In this document: positions 48,792-57,900 of the stretch, in pieces | Layout of the letters: each line of letters opens with the position of its first letter | Position numbering within the stretch: the first letter of the stretch is position 1 | Origin: Segniliparus sp051660745 | GTDB taxonomy: Bacteria; Actinomycetota; Actinomycetes; Mycobacteriales; Mycobacteriaceae | NCBI RefSeq assembly: GCF_051660745.1 | Contig: NZ_JBOFQF010000028.1 | Coordinates: forward strand, 434,001-498,000 | DNA: 64,000 nucleotides | Reading direction: 5' to 3' | Position numbers and translations under genes: made by a program | Notes under the pieces: generated by a model | What the model saw: only the letters and a program-made list of their open reading frames with translations | Database searches by the model: none | Told to the model about the DNA's origin: nothing

Positions 48792-50615
48792 GTGACGGTG
48801 AAACTTCTGCGCATCGCGCTCGTGTCGGCTTTGGCGCTCGCGCTCCCCATGGCCTCGTCCGCGTCGGCGGACGAGTCGACGTCGACGCCCATCAAGCACT
48901 TGGTGGTGATCTTCCCGGAGAACATCTCCTTCGACCACTACTTCGCGACCTACCCGCACGCGGCCAACGCCGACGGGGAGAAGCTGCAGGGATCCGACGA
49001 GGACGCGCCGAAATTCGTCGCGGACCCGGCCACGCCGACGGACGTCGCGACCCTGGAGCACGACGGGCTGCTGGGGGAGTCGAACCCGAACGCGGAGAAG
49101 CCGTTCCGGCTCGCCCCGGACCAGGCGGTCACCTGCGACCAGAACCACGAGTACGACGCGGAGCAGCGCGCGGCGAACGGCGGCAAGATGGACCAGTCCT
49201 TCGAGACCGCGAGCAAGGACAAGTGCTCGAGCAAGGGCAAGAACATGCTGGAGCGCAGGGGCCTGAACATGGGCTACTACGACGGGAACACCGTGGCTGC
49301 GCTCTGGAACTACGCCCAGCACTACGCCTTGAACGACAACAGCTACAGCTCGGTCTTCGGCCCGTCCACCCCTGGGCACGTGAACCTCGTGGCGGGCACC
49401 ACCTACGGCATTCGCTCGTTCGGGCCGAAGAACGGGCAGCCGACCCCGAAGCCGGACAAATTCGTGAAGGCTCCCAACGCCGACGGGGTCGGGACGATGG
49501 TGGACGACCCGGACCCGGCGTTCGACGACTGCTCGAACCGCAACGACCAGTCCACGGACGACAACCTGGCGGGCTTCGCGGCGGGGACCAAGAACGTCGG
49601 CGACCAGCTCAACGAGAAAGGCGTCTCCTGGGGCTGGTTCCAGGCGGGCTTCCGCCCGTCGAGCCGCGACGGCGACCGGGCGATCTGCAAGACCGGGCAC
49701 AAGAACGTGGGCGGGAACCCGGCGGACGACTACTCGCCGCACCACCAGCCCTTCCAGTACTTCCAGCAGACCGCGAACCCGCACCACCTGCCGCCGAAGT
49801 CTCCTGAGGAGATCGGGCACGAAGGCCAGGCGAACCACCAGTACGACCTCGCGGATTTCCAGGCGGCGCTGTCGCGGGGCGACCTGCCCGCCGTGAGCTT
49901 CGTCAAGCCGCCGCAGTACCAGGACGGGCACGCGGGCTATTCGGACCCGATCGACGAGGGCCGTTTCATCGCGCACTGGATCAACGCCCTCCAGCAGTCC
50001 CCGGCGTGGAAGGACACCGCGATCGTCATCGCGTACGACGACTCGGACGGCTGGTACGACCACAAGGCCCCGGTCCTGCTCAACGGCTCGGACAACCCGG
50101 CGGCCTACGAGGAGGACCCGGGCGCGGACGACGTGTGGTGCCGCGACTTCGCCGCCGCGCACCCGCCGCTGGCGGGCCAGCAGGGCCGCTGCGGCCCCGG
50201 CACGCGCCAGCCGCTCCTGGTGGTCTCGCCCTACGCGAAGCGCAACTTCGTCGACCACACCTACACCGAGCAGACATCGGTCACGAAGTTCATCCAGGAC
50301 AACTGGGGCCTCGGCAGGCTCGGCCCGGACCGTTTCGACGAGCGGGCGCAGCCGATCAACGAGATGTTCGACTTCGCCGCGCCGCCGCGAGTCGACCATC
50401 TGCTGCTCCGCGAGGACACCGGGGCGGTCGCGGCCGACGGCCACTTGCACGAGGCCGAAGACCATCCCTTTGTGAACAAGGCGAAGGGATCGGCGCACCA
50501 TCCGGGCACCGTCGCTGCGCCGTGGTGGCAGCAGACCTGGGCGATCGTCGCGGGCGTCGTGGTCCTCGTGCTCGTAGCCGCCGGTCTGGTTCTGCTCCGT
50601 CGCAGGGGTCGCTGA
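48792..50615 (+). CDS. Secreted phosphoesterase (phospholipase C/acid phosphatase family)
   Basis: The 607-residue product has a signal peptide (residues 1-27, ASSASA), then IKHLVVIFPENISFDHYFAT, the phosphoesterase-family opening whose Glu-Asn and following Asp/His bind metal. FGPSTPGHVNLVAG and IVIAYDDSDGWYDHKAPVLL complete the active site. A C-terminal helix (WAIVAGVVVLVLVAAGLVLL) plus RRRGR anchors it to the membrane. The family includes mycobacterial phospholipases C and AcpA. It starts at GTG 48792 after GGAAGG. A tandem repeat follows the stop codon by 2 bp. Confidence 0.87.
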   Translation: MTVKLLRIALVSALALALPMASSASADESTSTPIKHLVVIFPENISFDHYFATYPHAANADGEKLQGSDEDAPKFVADPATPTDVATLEHDGLLGESNPNAEKPFRLAPDQAVTCDQNHEYDAEQRAANGGKMDQSFETASKDKCSSKGKNMLERRGLNMGYYDGNTVAALWNYAQHYALNDNSYSSVFGPSTPGHVNLVAGTTYGIRSFGPKNGQPTPKPDKFVKAPNADGVGTMVDDPDPAFDDCSNRNDQSTDDNLAGFAAGTKNVGDQLNEKGVSWGWFQAGFRPSSRDGDRAICKTGHKNVGGNPADDYSPHHQPFQYFQQTANPHHLPPKSPEEIGHEGQANHQYDLADFQAALSRGDLPAVSFVKPPQYQDGHAGYSDPIDEGRFIAHWINALQQSPAWKDTAIVIAYDDSDGWYDHKAPVLLNGSDNPAAYEEDPGADDVWCRDFAAAHPPLAGQQGRCGPGTRQPLLVVSPYAKRNFVDHTYTEQTSVTKFIQDNWGLGRLGPDRFDERAQPINEMFDFAAPPRVDHLLLREDTGAVAADGHLHEAEDHPFVNKAKGSAHHPGTVAAPWWQQTWAIVAGVVVLVLVAAGLVLLRRRGR

Positions 50616-50617
50616 CC

Positions 50618-50681
50618 CAGGGTTCAAGGGCAGGGTTCAAGGGCAGGGTTCAAGGGCCGGGGTTCAAGGGCCGGGGTTCAA
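50618..50681. repeat. Minisatellite, five units of 13-14 bp
   Basis: Three identical CAGGGTTCAAGGG units (50618-50656) are followed by a CCGGGGTTCAAGGG unit and a partial fifth. The array sits between convergent genes and could vary in copy number between strains. Confidence 0.8.
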
Positions 50682-50708
50682 CGCTGGGCACCGGGGCCGG
50701 ATGTCGGC

Positions 50709-51116
50709 TTATGCGCCGAACGGCTCCCAGCGGTTGTTCTGCCAGTGGTACCAGAAGCCGTTCCAGTACAACGGCGGCGGCGGCGCGCTCCAGCCGCCCG
50801 GCGGGGCAGGCGGAAGGGGCGGGTTCATCTGCTGTGCGCCGAACTGCTGCGCGCCGGCCGGCGGCGGGCCGGTCCAGACCTGCGGCGGGTTGACGGCCAC
50901 GGTCGGGCCTTCGACGCAGGCCTGCCCGAGCGGTCCGCTGACGCATTGCGGGTCGGCCTCTGCCGCGCCCGCTTCGGCGAGTGCGAGCGGCACCGCGAGG
51001 GCGCTCATCGCGAGCAGCGCCTTCGCGAGCGAGCGCCTCAACAGTCTGTCGTGCGGCGGCGCGTCGAGGGCGGTCGCGAGAGGCTCCGCCCTGCTTGGCA
51101 TACGTGTCTTCTTCAT
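50709..51116 (-). CDS. Small secreted protein with CVSGPLG motif (Pro-rich)
   Basis: The 135-residue product starts at ATG 51116 after GGAGATG. A basic head is followed by a signal helix (LAKALLAMSALAVPLALAEA) and likely cleavage near GAAEA. The mature part has DPQCVSGPLGQACVEGP, probably closed by a Cys-Cys bond, then a Pro-rich region and an aromatic end (LYWNGFWYHWQNNRWEPFGA). The Cys motif recurs in the gene at 52550, marking a family. A heptamer array lies 83-120 bp upstream. The function is unknown. Confidence 0.72.
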   Translation of the reverse strand: MKKTRMPSRAEPLATALDAPPHDRLLRRSLAKALLAMSALAVPLALAEAGAAEADPQCVSGPLGQACVEGPTVAVNPPQVWTGPPPAGAQQFGAQQMNPPLPPAPPGGWSAPPPPLYWNGFWYHWQNNRWEPFGA

Positions 51117-51198
51117 GATGCATCTCCGACTTCGTTGTCGACCTTGCTGTGCAGCAGTCTAGTTCGCGGGAGGCGAATTTCAGAGCGCAGCGCGGCTT

Positions 51199-51236
51199 TT
51201 GACAGCCAGTTGACAGATCGTTTCAGCCGTTGACAG
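51199..51236. promoter_or_regulatory. Array of four TTGACAG-type heptamers, 10-11 bp period
   Basis: Units start at 51199, 51210, 51220 (degenerate, GTTTCAG) and 51230. Direct heptamers at one-turn spacing are the mark of OmpR/PhoP-type regulators. The array lies between the secreted-protein gene and the MFS gene and can serve both. A similar array precedes the paralogue at 52550. Confidence 0.55.
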
Positions 51237-51275
51237 TTGGTCTTCGACTCGCCGGATGGGTGCTGCTGCCTCGGC

Positions 51276-51281
51276 TACAGT
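51276..51281 (+). promoter_or_regulatory. -10 box TACAGT of the MFS gene
   Basis: TACAGT ends 6 nt before ATG 51288, predicting a leaderless mRNA and supporting this start over the upstream ATG at 51237. Confidence 0.5.
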
Positions 51282-51287
51282 GTGCGA

Positions 51288-52535
51288 ATGGTCGAAACAG
51301 GTTCTCAGATTTCTGCGGCCGAGGAGGTTCGGCCGGGGGCGGGCCAGCCCGGATTGTCCGCCGGGCTGACCCTTCTGCTCAGCGTCACGGCGGCGGCCTC
51401 GGTGGCGGGGCTGTACTACACGCAGCCGCTGCTGAGCATGATCGCGGGCCAGTTCCACGTCTCGACGGGGCTCGCGGGGCTGCTCGTCACTGGCTCGCAG
51501 GTCGGCTACGCCGTCGGGCTTTTGCTCATTGTGCCGCTCGGCGACTTGGTGAGCGCGAAGAAGACATTGGCGGGATTGGTCGCGCTCTCGTCAGTGGTGT
51601 TGCTCGCGGCGGGCTTGTCGCGCAGTTTCTCCGTGCTGTGCGCGGTGCTGGTCCTGGTCGGCCTCGTCGCGTCCGCCGCGCAGCTGGCCGTGCCGCTCGC
51701 CGCGCATTTGGCCTCGGTGGAGCGCCGTGGCCAAGCCACCGGCACGGTGATGTCGGGGCTCTTGCTCGGCATCCTGCTCGCGCGGACGGTGAGCGGCGCG
51801 GTCACGGAGCTCTTCGGCTCGTGGCGCGCGGTCTTTTTTCTCGCTGCGGCAGGGTCGCTGGCACTCGCGGCGGTGCTGTGGCGCTCGATCCCGACGACGG
51901 CGCCGTCCGCGCAGGGGCCGTACGGGGCGCTGCTCCTCTCCACGGGGCAGCTGGTCCGGTCTTCGCCGCTCTTGCGCAAACGGATGGCGCTCGGCTTTGT
52001 GTCGATGGCGGGTTTCAGCGCGCTCTGGACCAGTGTCGCGTTCCTCCTCGCGGGCGAGGGCGGGACGCGGTACCACTACGGCGAGGCGGTGATCGGCCTG
52101 TTCGGCCTTGCCGGGGCGGCGGGGGCGCTCGGAGTTCCACTGGTGGGCAGGATCGCGGACCGGGGGCGGGGGGCGCTTGTGGCGACCATCGCCTGGCTGC
52201 TCGTGCTCGCGGGATGGGGGCTGTTGGCGGAGGGGCGCTCGTCGCTCGTGGCGCTCATCGCGGGCATGGTCGTGTTCGACCTCGGCGTCCAAACAGTGCA
52301 AATGTCCAACCAGCACGCGATCTACCATCAGCATGCGGCGGAGCGGAGCCGGGCGACGTCCGCCTATATGACGCTGTACTTCTTGGGCGGCATGGCGGGC
52401 TCGGCGATGTCGGGCTTCCTCTATCAGAGGAGCGGATGGCCAGGAGTCTGTCTCGCGGGCGCAGGCTCCGCCGCAGTCGGCCTCGCCTTGCGGCTGTGGA
52501 CCAACTGGGCGGAGCGAGCAAACCCTGCTGAGTGA
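51288..52535 (+). CDS. Major facilitator superfamily exporter
   Basis: The 415-residue product has 12 predicted helices. It begins GLTLLLSVTAAASVAGLYYT, then GYAVGLLLIVPLGDLVSAKK, the MFS loop 2-3 signature with Asp-Leu-Val-x-A-K-K, and ERRGQATGTVMSGLLLGILL. It resembles drug/sugar efflux carriers of the DHA1/YdhP group. ATG 51288 is set by the -10 box. It is flanked by two CVSGPLG secreted-protein genes and may share the heptamer array with the first. Confidence 0.87.
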   Translation: MVETGSQISAAEEVRPGAGQPGLSAGLTLLLSVTAAASVAGLYYTQPLLSMIAGQFHVSTGLAGLLVTGSQVGYAVGLLLIVPLGDLVSAKKTLAGLVALSSVVLLAAGLSRSFSVLCAVLVLVGLVASAAQLAVPLAAHLASVERRGQATGTVMSGLLLGILLARTVSGAVTELFGSWRAVFFLAAAGSLALAAVLWRSIPTTAPSAQGPYGALLLSTGQLVRSSPLLRKRMALGFVSMAGFSALWTSVAFLLAGEGGTRYHYGEAVIGLFGLAGAAGALGVPLVGRIADRGRGALVATIAWLLVLAGWGLLAEGRSSLVALIAGMVVFDLGVQTVQMSNQHAIYHQHAAERSRATSAYMTLYFLGGMAGSAMSGFLYQRSGWPGVCLAGAGSAAVGLALRLWTNWAERANPAE

Positions 52536-52549
52536 GCTTCGCCCGGGGC

Positions 52550-52888
52550 TTAGTGGTGGTGGCGCCAGTCGTCGTCGTGCTTGTCCCAGCCGCGGTGGCG
52601 GCCGTTGTCATGGCGCCAGTTGGGGCCGTCGTGGAAACGGTGCCAGTCGTCGCCGTCCCAGGCGCGGTCGCCCTGCCACCAACGGTTCCCGTCCCACCAG
52701 CGATGACGGCCGGTGTCGACGCATCCCTGGACGAATCCGAGGGGGCCGCTGACGCAGATGTCCGTCTTGATGGGGCCGATCATTTGGGCGGGCTCCGCAG
52801 ATGCGGCCGCAGCGCCCGCGACGCCGAGCGGGGCCGCGAAAGCGCCCGCGACGAGCGCGGCTTTTTGGATAAGAGATATCTTCTTCAT
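52550..52888 (-). CDS. Small secreted protein with CVSGPLG motif (Trp/His/Asp-rich)
   Basis: The 112-residue product starts at ATG 52888 (MKKISLIQKAALVAGAFAAP) with a signal peptide cut near ASAEP and a GGAGG-type site upstream. After TDICVSGPLGFVQGCVDTG comes a 60-residue tail made mostly of Trp, Arg, His, Asp and Gly (HRWWDGNRWWQGDRAWDGDD), ending RHHH. The tail could bind metal or polyanions. It is a paralogue of the gene at 50709 in signal, Cys motif and upstream array. Convergent with the MFS gene, 14 bp apart. Confidence 0.72.
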   Translation of the reverse strand: MKKISLIQKAALVAGAFAAPLGVAGAAAASAEPAQMIGPIKTDICVSGPLGFVQGCVDTGRHRWWDGNRWWQGDRAWDGDDWHRFHDGPNWRHDNGRHRGWDKHDDDWRHHH

Positions 52889-52983
52889 CTTCGGACCTCC
52901 GATTTCGTTCACCGATATCTTCCTTCAAAAGATTAGCTCTGCGAAATCAATTGGGACAACTTTCCGCGTCGATCCCCAGGGGA

Positions 52984-53011
52984 TTGACAGCAACTGTCAG
53001 CTTTCTCACAG
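52984..53011. promoter_or_regulatory. Three-heptamer PhoP-like array
   Basis: TTGACAG (52984), CTGTCAG (52994) and CTCACAG (53005) follow each other at 10 and 11 bp. The last gives TCACAGC, identical to the M. tuberculosis PhoP half-site, in a 7-N4-7 arrangement with TGTCAGC. The array is 96-123 bp before the secreted-protein gene and upstream of aspS. Confidence 0.55.
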
Positions 53012-53124
53012 CAAGGTCTGCGCGCTGGGGGAGCGGTCCTGCGCGAGCCCTGCGCAAGTCGGTTGCGCCGGGCGCGAGCGAACCCGTAAAGTGCCACCGG
53101 AAGCGAAGAAGGAGAGGTGGCGGC

Positions 53125-54903
53125 GTGCGCACGCATTTAGCCGGTGAACTGCGAGAAGACCATATCGGAACGGATGTGGTGCTCACCGGTTGGGTCTCCC
53201 GCCGCCGCGACCACGGCGGTGTGATCTTCGTCGACCTCCGGGACAAGTCCGGCCTCGCCCAGGTCGTTTTCCGCGACGGCGAGGTGCTCGAGCGCGCGCA
53301 CGGGCTGCGCGCGGAGTACTGCCTGAAGATCAACGGCGTCGTCGACCGCCGTCCCGAGGGCAGCGAGAACGCCGCCCTCGGCTCGGGCGCCGTCGAAGTC
53401 GGCGTCGCGAGCTTCGAAGTGCTCTCCGAGTCCGCCCCGCTGCCGTTCCCGCTCGACGAGCCTGCAGGAGAGGAGACCCGGTTCCACTACCGGTACCTCG
53501 ACTTGCGCAGGCCCGAGGCGGCGCGCATCCTCCGATTGCGCTCGTCGATCAACGCGGCGGCCCGGCAGACGCTCCTCGACCAGGACTTCGTGGAGGTGGA
53601 GACGCCGACGCTCACCCGCTCCACCCCGGAAGGGGCGCGGGACTTCATCGTCCCCGCGCGCCTGAAGCCCGGCAGCTGGTACGCGCTGCCGCAGAGCCCC
53701 CAGCTGTTCAAGCAGCTGCTCATGGTCGGCGGGATCGAGCGGTACTTCCAGCTCGCCCGCTGCTACCGCGACGAGGACTTCCGCGCCGACCGCCAGCCCG
53801 AGTTCACGCAGCTGGACTTGGAGATGAGCTTTGTCGGGCAGGACGACGTGATCGCCCTCGCGGAGGACGTCGTCGCGGCCGTCTGGGGGCTCGGGGGCGA
53901 GGCCCCGCAGCTCCCGTTGCCCAGGATCACGTACGCGGAGGCCATGCGCCGATACGGCTCCGACAAGCCCGACCTGCGGTTCGGCGTGGAGCTCGTGGAC
54001 TGCACCGAGTACTTCAAGGACACCCCGTTCCGGGTCTTCCAGGCCGAGCACGTCGGCGCCGTGGTCATGGCGGGCGGAGCCGACCAGCCGCGCCGGACCC
54101 TCGACGGATGGCAGGACTGGGCGCGCCAGCGCGGCGCGAAAGGACTCGCGTACGTCCTGGTCGGCGAGGACGGCGCGCTGTCCGGCCCGGTGGCGAAGAA
54201 CCTCTCCGAAGCCGAGCAGGGCGGTCTGGCCGAGCATGTCGGCGCGAAGCCGGGCGACTGCGTCTTCTTCGCGGCGGGCGACGCGAAGGGCGCGAGGAGC
54301 CTCCTCGGCGCCGCCCGTGTCGAAATCGCCAACCGGCTCGGTTTGATCGCCGAGGGCCCGAAGTGGTCGTTCGCCTGGGTGGTGGACTTCCCGCTCCTCG
54401 AGCCCGCCGCGCAGGCGAAGGCGGCTGGCGACATCGCGGTCGGCGAAGGCGCGTGGACGGCGGTGCACCACGCGTTCACCGCGCCGACTGAGCAAAGCTT
54501 GGCTACCCTTGAGGAGGACCCCGGCTCTGCGCTCTCTCAAGCGTACGACCTGGTCTGCAATGGACATGAAATCGGCGGCGGCAGCATCCGCATCCACCGC
54601 CGGGAGGTGCAGGAGCGAGTGTTGAAACTCATGGGATTCGACGAGGAGCGGGCGCAGGCAGCGTTCGGCTTCCTCCTCGACGCCTTTGCGTTCGGCGCGC
54701 CGCCGCATGGCGGCATGGCCTTCGGCTGGGACCGGATCGCGGCCCTGCTGGCGGGGGTCGACTCGATCCGCGAGGTCATCGCCTTCCCGAAGTCCGGCGG
54801 CGGGCAAGACCCGCTCACCGGGGCTCCGGGCCCGATCGCTCCCGCCCAGCGCGCCGAGACCGGCGTCGACTGGAAACCCGACTCGAAGCAAGAGAAGAAG
54901 TAG
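53125..54903 (+). CDS. aspS: Aspartyl-tRNA synthetase
   Basis: The 592-residue product is a bacterial-type class IIb AspRS. The OB-fold anticodon domain includes LTGWVSRRRDHGGVIFVDLR; motif 1 is near FVEVETPTLTRSTPEGARDF; motif 2 is ARCYRDEDFRADRQPEFTQL; the insertion domain lies at about 290-420; and motif 3 is FGAPPHGGMAFGWDRIAALL. GTG 53125 (VRTHLAGEL) follows GAAGGAG by 10 nt. In Mycobacteriales the enzyme is usually non-discriminating, making both Asp-tRNA and Asp-charged tRNA-Asn. A peptide-modification cluster starts 6 bp after the stop. Confidence 0.95.
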   Translation: MRTHLAGELREDHIGTDVVLTGWVSRRRDHGGVIFVDLRDKSGLAQVVFRDGEVLERAHGLRAEYCLKINGVVDRRPEGSENAALGSGAVEVGVASFEVLSESAPLPFPLDEPAGEETRFHYRYLDLRRPEAARILRLRSSINAAARQTLLDQDFVEVETPTLTRSTPEGARDFIVPARLKPGSWYALPQSPQLFKQLLMVGGIERYFQLARCYRDEDFRADRQPEFTQLDLEMSFVGQDDVIALAEDVVAAVWGLGGEAPQLPLPRITYAEAMRRYGSDKPDLRFGVELVDCTEYFKDTPFRVFQAEHVGAVVMAGGADQPRRTLDGWQDWARQRGAKGLAYVLVGEDGALSGPVAKNLSEAEQGGLAEHVGAKPGDCVFFAAGDAKGARSLLGAARVEIANRLGLIAEGPKWSFAWVVDFPLLEPAAQAKAAGDIAVGEGAWTAVHHAFTAPTEQSLATLEEDPGSALSQAYDLVCNGHEIGGGSIRIHRREVQERVLKLMGFDEERAQAAFGFLLDAFAFGAPPHGGMAFGWDRIAALLAGVDSIREVIAFPKSGGGQDPLTGAPGPIAPAQRAETGVDWKPDSKQEKK

Positions 54904-54909
54904 GAGCAC

Positions 54910-57900
54910 ATGGGGATCAAGGTCGCCCTCGAACACCACACCAGCTATAAATTCGACCGGCAGGCCAAGGTGTACCCGCATGTCGTGCGGCTGCGCCCCG
55001 CCCCACACACCCGCACCAAGATCGAGGCGTACTCGCTCGCGGTCCACCCTGGGCAGCACTTCCTGAACTGGCAGCAAGACCCGTTCGGCAACTTCCTCGC
55101 CCGGATGGTCTTCCCGGAGCGAACGGGGGAGCTCTCGTTCACCGTCTCGCTCGTCGCCGACCTCACCCCGATCAACCCGTTCGAGTTCTTCATCGAGGAT
55201 TGGGCCGAGCACGTGGGGTTCACGTATCCCGCCGCGCTGCGCAAGTCGCTCAGCCCGTTCCGGACCCGGGTGAACGAGGCCGGGCCGGGGACGGGGCCGG
55301 GCGAGCTGGTCAAGGCCTTCGCCGATCGTTTCGCGAAGCCTGGCCGGATCCGGACGATCGAGCATTTGATCGCGATCAACGCGGCATTGAGCAAGGAGAT
55401 CGGCTACAGCGTCCGGATGGAGCCCGGCGTGCAGACCCCGGACCACACGCTGCGCAGCAAGGTCGGCTCCTGCCGCGACTCCGGATGGCTCTTGGTCTCG
55501 GTGCTGCGCGAGCTCGGCTACGCCGCCCGGTTCGTCTCCGGCTACCTCGTGCAGCTCACCTCCGACCTGCCCGCGCTGGACGGGCCGTCCGGGCCCTCGG
55601 CCGACTTCACCGACCTGCACGCCTGGACCGAGGTGTTCCTCCCCGGCGCGGGATGGGTGGGCCTCGACCCGACTTCCGGGCTGTTCGCGGCCGAAGGGCA
55701 CATCCCCCTCGCCGCGGCCCCCGAGCCCGCGCTCGCGGCCCCGATCGAAGGCTCGACCGACAAGTGCGAGGTCTCCTTCGAGTTCTCGAACACTGTGCGG
55801 CGCGTCCACGAGGACCCGCGCGTCACCCTCCCGTACTCGGACGACCAGTGGAAGTCGGTGTACGAGCTCGGCCTCGCCGTCGACCAGCGGCTCAAGGACG
55901 AGGACGTGCGCCTGACGATGGGCGGCGAGCCGACGTTCGTCTCCGTGGACGACCGCACCTCGCAGGAGTGGACCGTCGCGGCCGACGGCCCCCACAAACG
56001 CGAGCGGGCGGAAGATCTCGCCCGGCGGCTGCGCGGCCAGCTCGCGCAGGGCGCGCTGCTCTCCCACACCCAAGGCAAGTGGTATCCGGGGGAGGAGCTG
56101 CCCCGGTGGAACATCGGCCTGCTCTGGCGCGAGGACGGCCAGCCGGTGTGGTCCGACGAGGCTTTGCTCGCCAAGCCGTGGGAGGCCGCGCCCCGCGACC
56201 TCGGCAGGGAGGAGTCGGCGAAGATCTCCGCGGAGTTCGCGCAGCGGCTCGCGGGCCAGCTCGGCCTCGCCGCCGAGGCGGCGCAACCCGCGTACGAGGA
56301 CCCGCTGGCCCAATTGCAGCGCGCGCTGCGCCTGCCGTACGGCGACCCGTCCGACCTGGCGCTCGACCTCGGCCCCGACATCGACTCGCCCGAGGCGAGG
56401 GCGAACCTCGTCGAGATCTTGAACGCCAGCGCGAGCGAGCCGACCGCGTACGTGGTCCCGCTGGAGCCGTCGTGGACCGGAGACGGCTGGGCCAGCGCCA
56501 TCTGGCGGACCCGCCGGGGGCGCATCGTCCTCTCGGAAGGCGACTCGCCCGCCGGGCTGCGCCTGCCGCTCGACTCGGTCGGCTGGTCCCCGGCGGCGCA
56601 GTTCCCGCCTGCGGACCCGACCGTGAAGCGGCCCAAGCTGCCGACCCCCGAAGAGCGCGAGCCGCGCCAACAGTCGAGCACCCCGCCGCCGCAGGTGCAG
56701 CTCGTCGGCGCCTCGACAACGGCGCTGGTGGCCGAGGTCAGAGACGGGCACCTGCACGTCTTCCTGCCGCCGCTGCCGACCGCCGAGGCGTATATCGACC
56801 TCGTCGGCGCGATTGAGGGCACCGCCCGAGAGCTCGGGGTCCCGGTCGTGCTGGAAGGCTACGACCCGCCAGCCGACCCACGGCTGAAATTCATGTCGAT
56901 CACCCCCGACCCCGGCGTCATCGAGGTGAACGTCCCGCCGGTCGGGAGCTTCGAGGAGCAGACCGAACTGCTCGAGAACCTCTACGAGCAGGCCCGCCTC
57001 GCCCGCTTGTCGACGGAGTCCTTCGATTTCGACGGCACGCACACCGGCACCGGCGGCGGCAACCACATCACCGTCGGCGGCCAGACCCCGAGCGACTCGC
57101 CGCTCCTGCGCCGCCCGGACCTGCTGGTCTCCCTGCTGACGTACTGGCAGCGGCACCCGTCGCTGTCCTACCTCTTCTCCGGGCGCTTCATCGGGCCGAC
57201 CTCCCAGGCGCCTCGGGCGGACGAGGGCAGGCCGGAGTCCCTGTACGAGATGGAAGTCGCCTTCGCCGAGCTCGACCGGCTCGCGCAGTCCGGGGAGTAC
57301 CAGCCCTGGCAGGTGGACCGCGCGCTGCGGCACCTGCTCACCGACCTGACCGGCAACACGCACCGGGCGGAGTTCTGCATCGACAAGCTCTACAGCCCGG
57401 ACTCGACCCGAGGGCGCCTCGGCCTCTTGGAGCTGCGCGGCTTCGAGATGCCGCCGCATCCGCAGATGGCGCTCGTGCAGTCCCTCCTGGTGCGCTCCCT
57501 CGTGGCGAAGTTCTGGGACGACCCGTTCAAAGCGCCGCTCATCCGACACGGGGCCGCGCTGCACGGGCGTTACCTCCTGCCGCACTACAACATCGCCGAC
57601 GCGTCGGAGATCGTCTCCGACCTGCGTAGTTCGGGGATCGAGTTCGAGCAGTCCTGGTTGGAGCCGTTCACCGAGTTCCGCTTCCCCCGGATCGGCTCGG
57701 TCGTCGTCGGCGGCGCGGAGCTGGAGCTGCGGGCGGGCATCGAGCCGTGGCACGTCCTCGGCGAAGAGGCCACGTCGGGCGGCACCGCTCGGTACGTCGA
57801 CTCCTCCGTGGAGCGGCTGCAGGTCAAGCTCGTCGGGGCCGACCCAGGGCGGTTCGTCGCCACGTGCAACGGCTTCCCGATCCCGCTGCGCCAGACCGAG

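Noticed and set aside
50618..50681. CRISPR array
   Set aside because: Units are 13-14 bp and directly adjacent without spacers, so this is a minisatellite. No cas genes are present.
51230..51281. TTGACA at 51230 as the -35 box of the MFS promoter
   Set aside because: The distance to the TACAGT box is about 40 bp, far from 17; the hexamer is better explained as part of the heptamer array.
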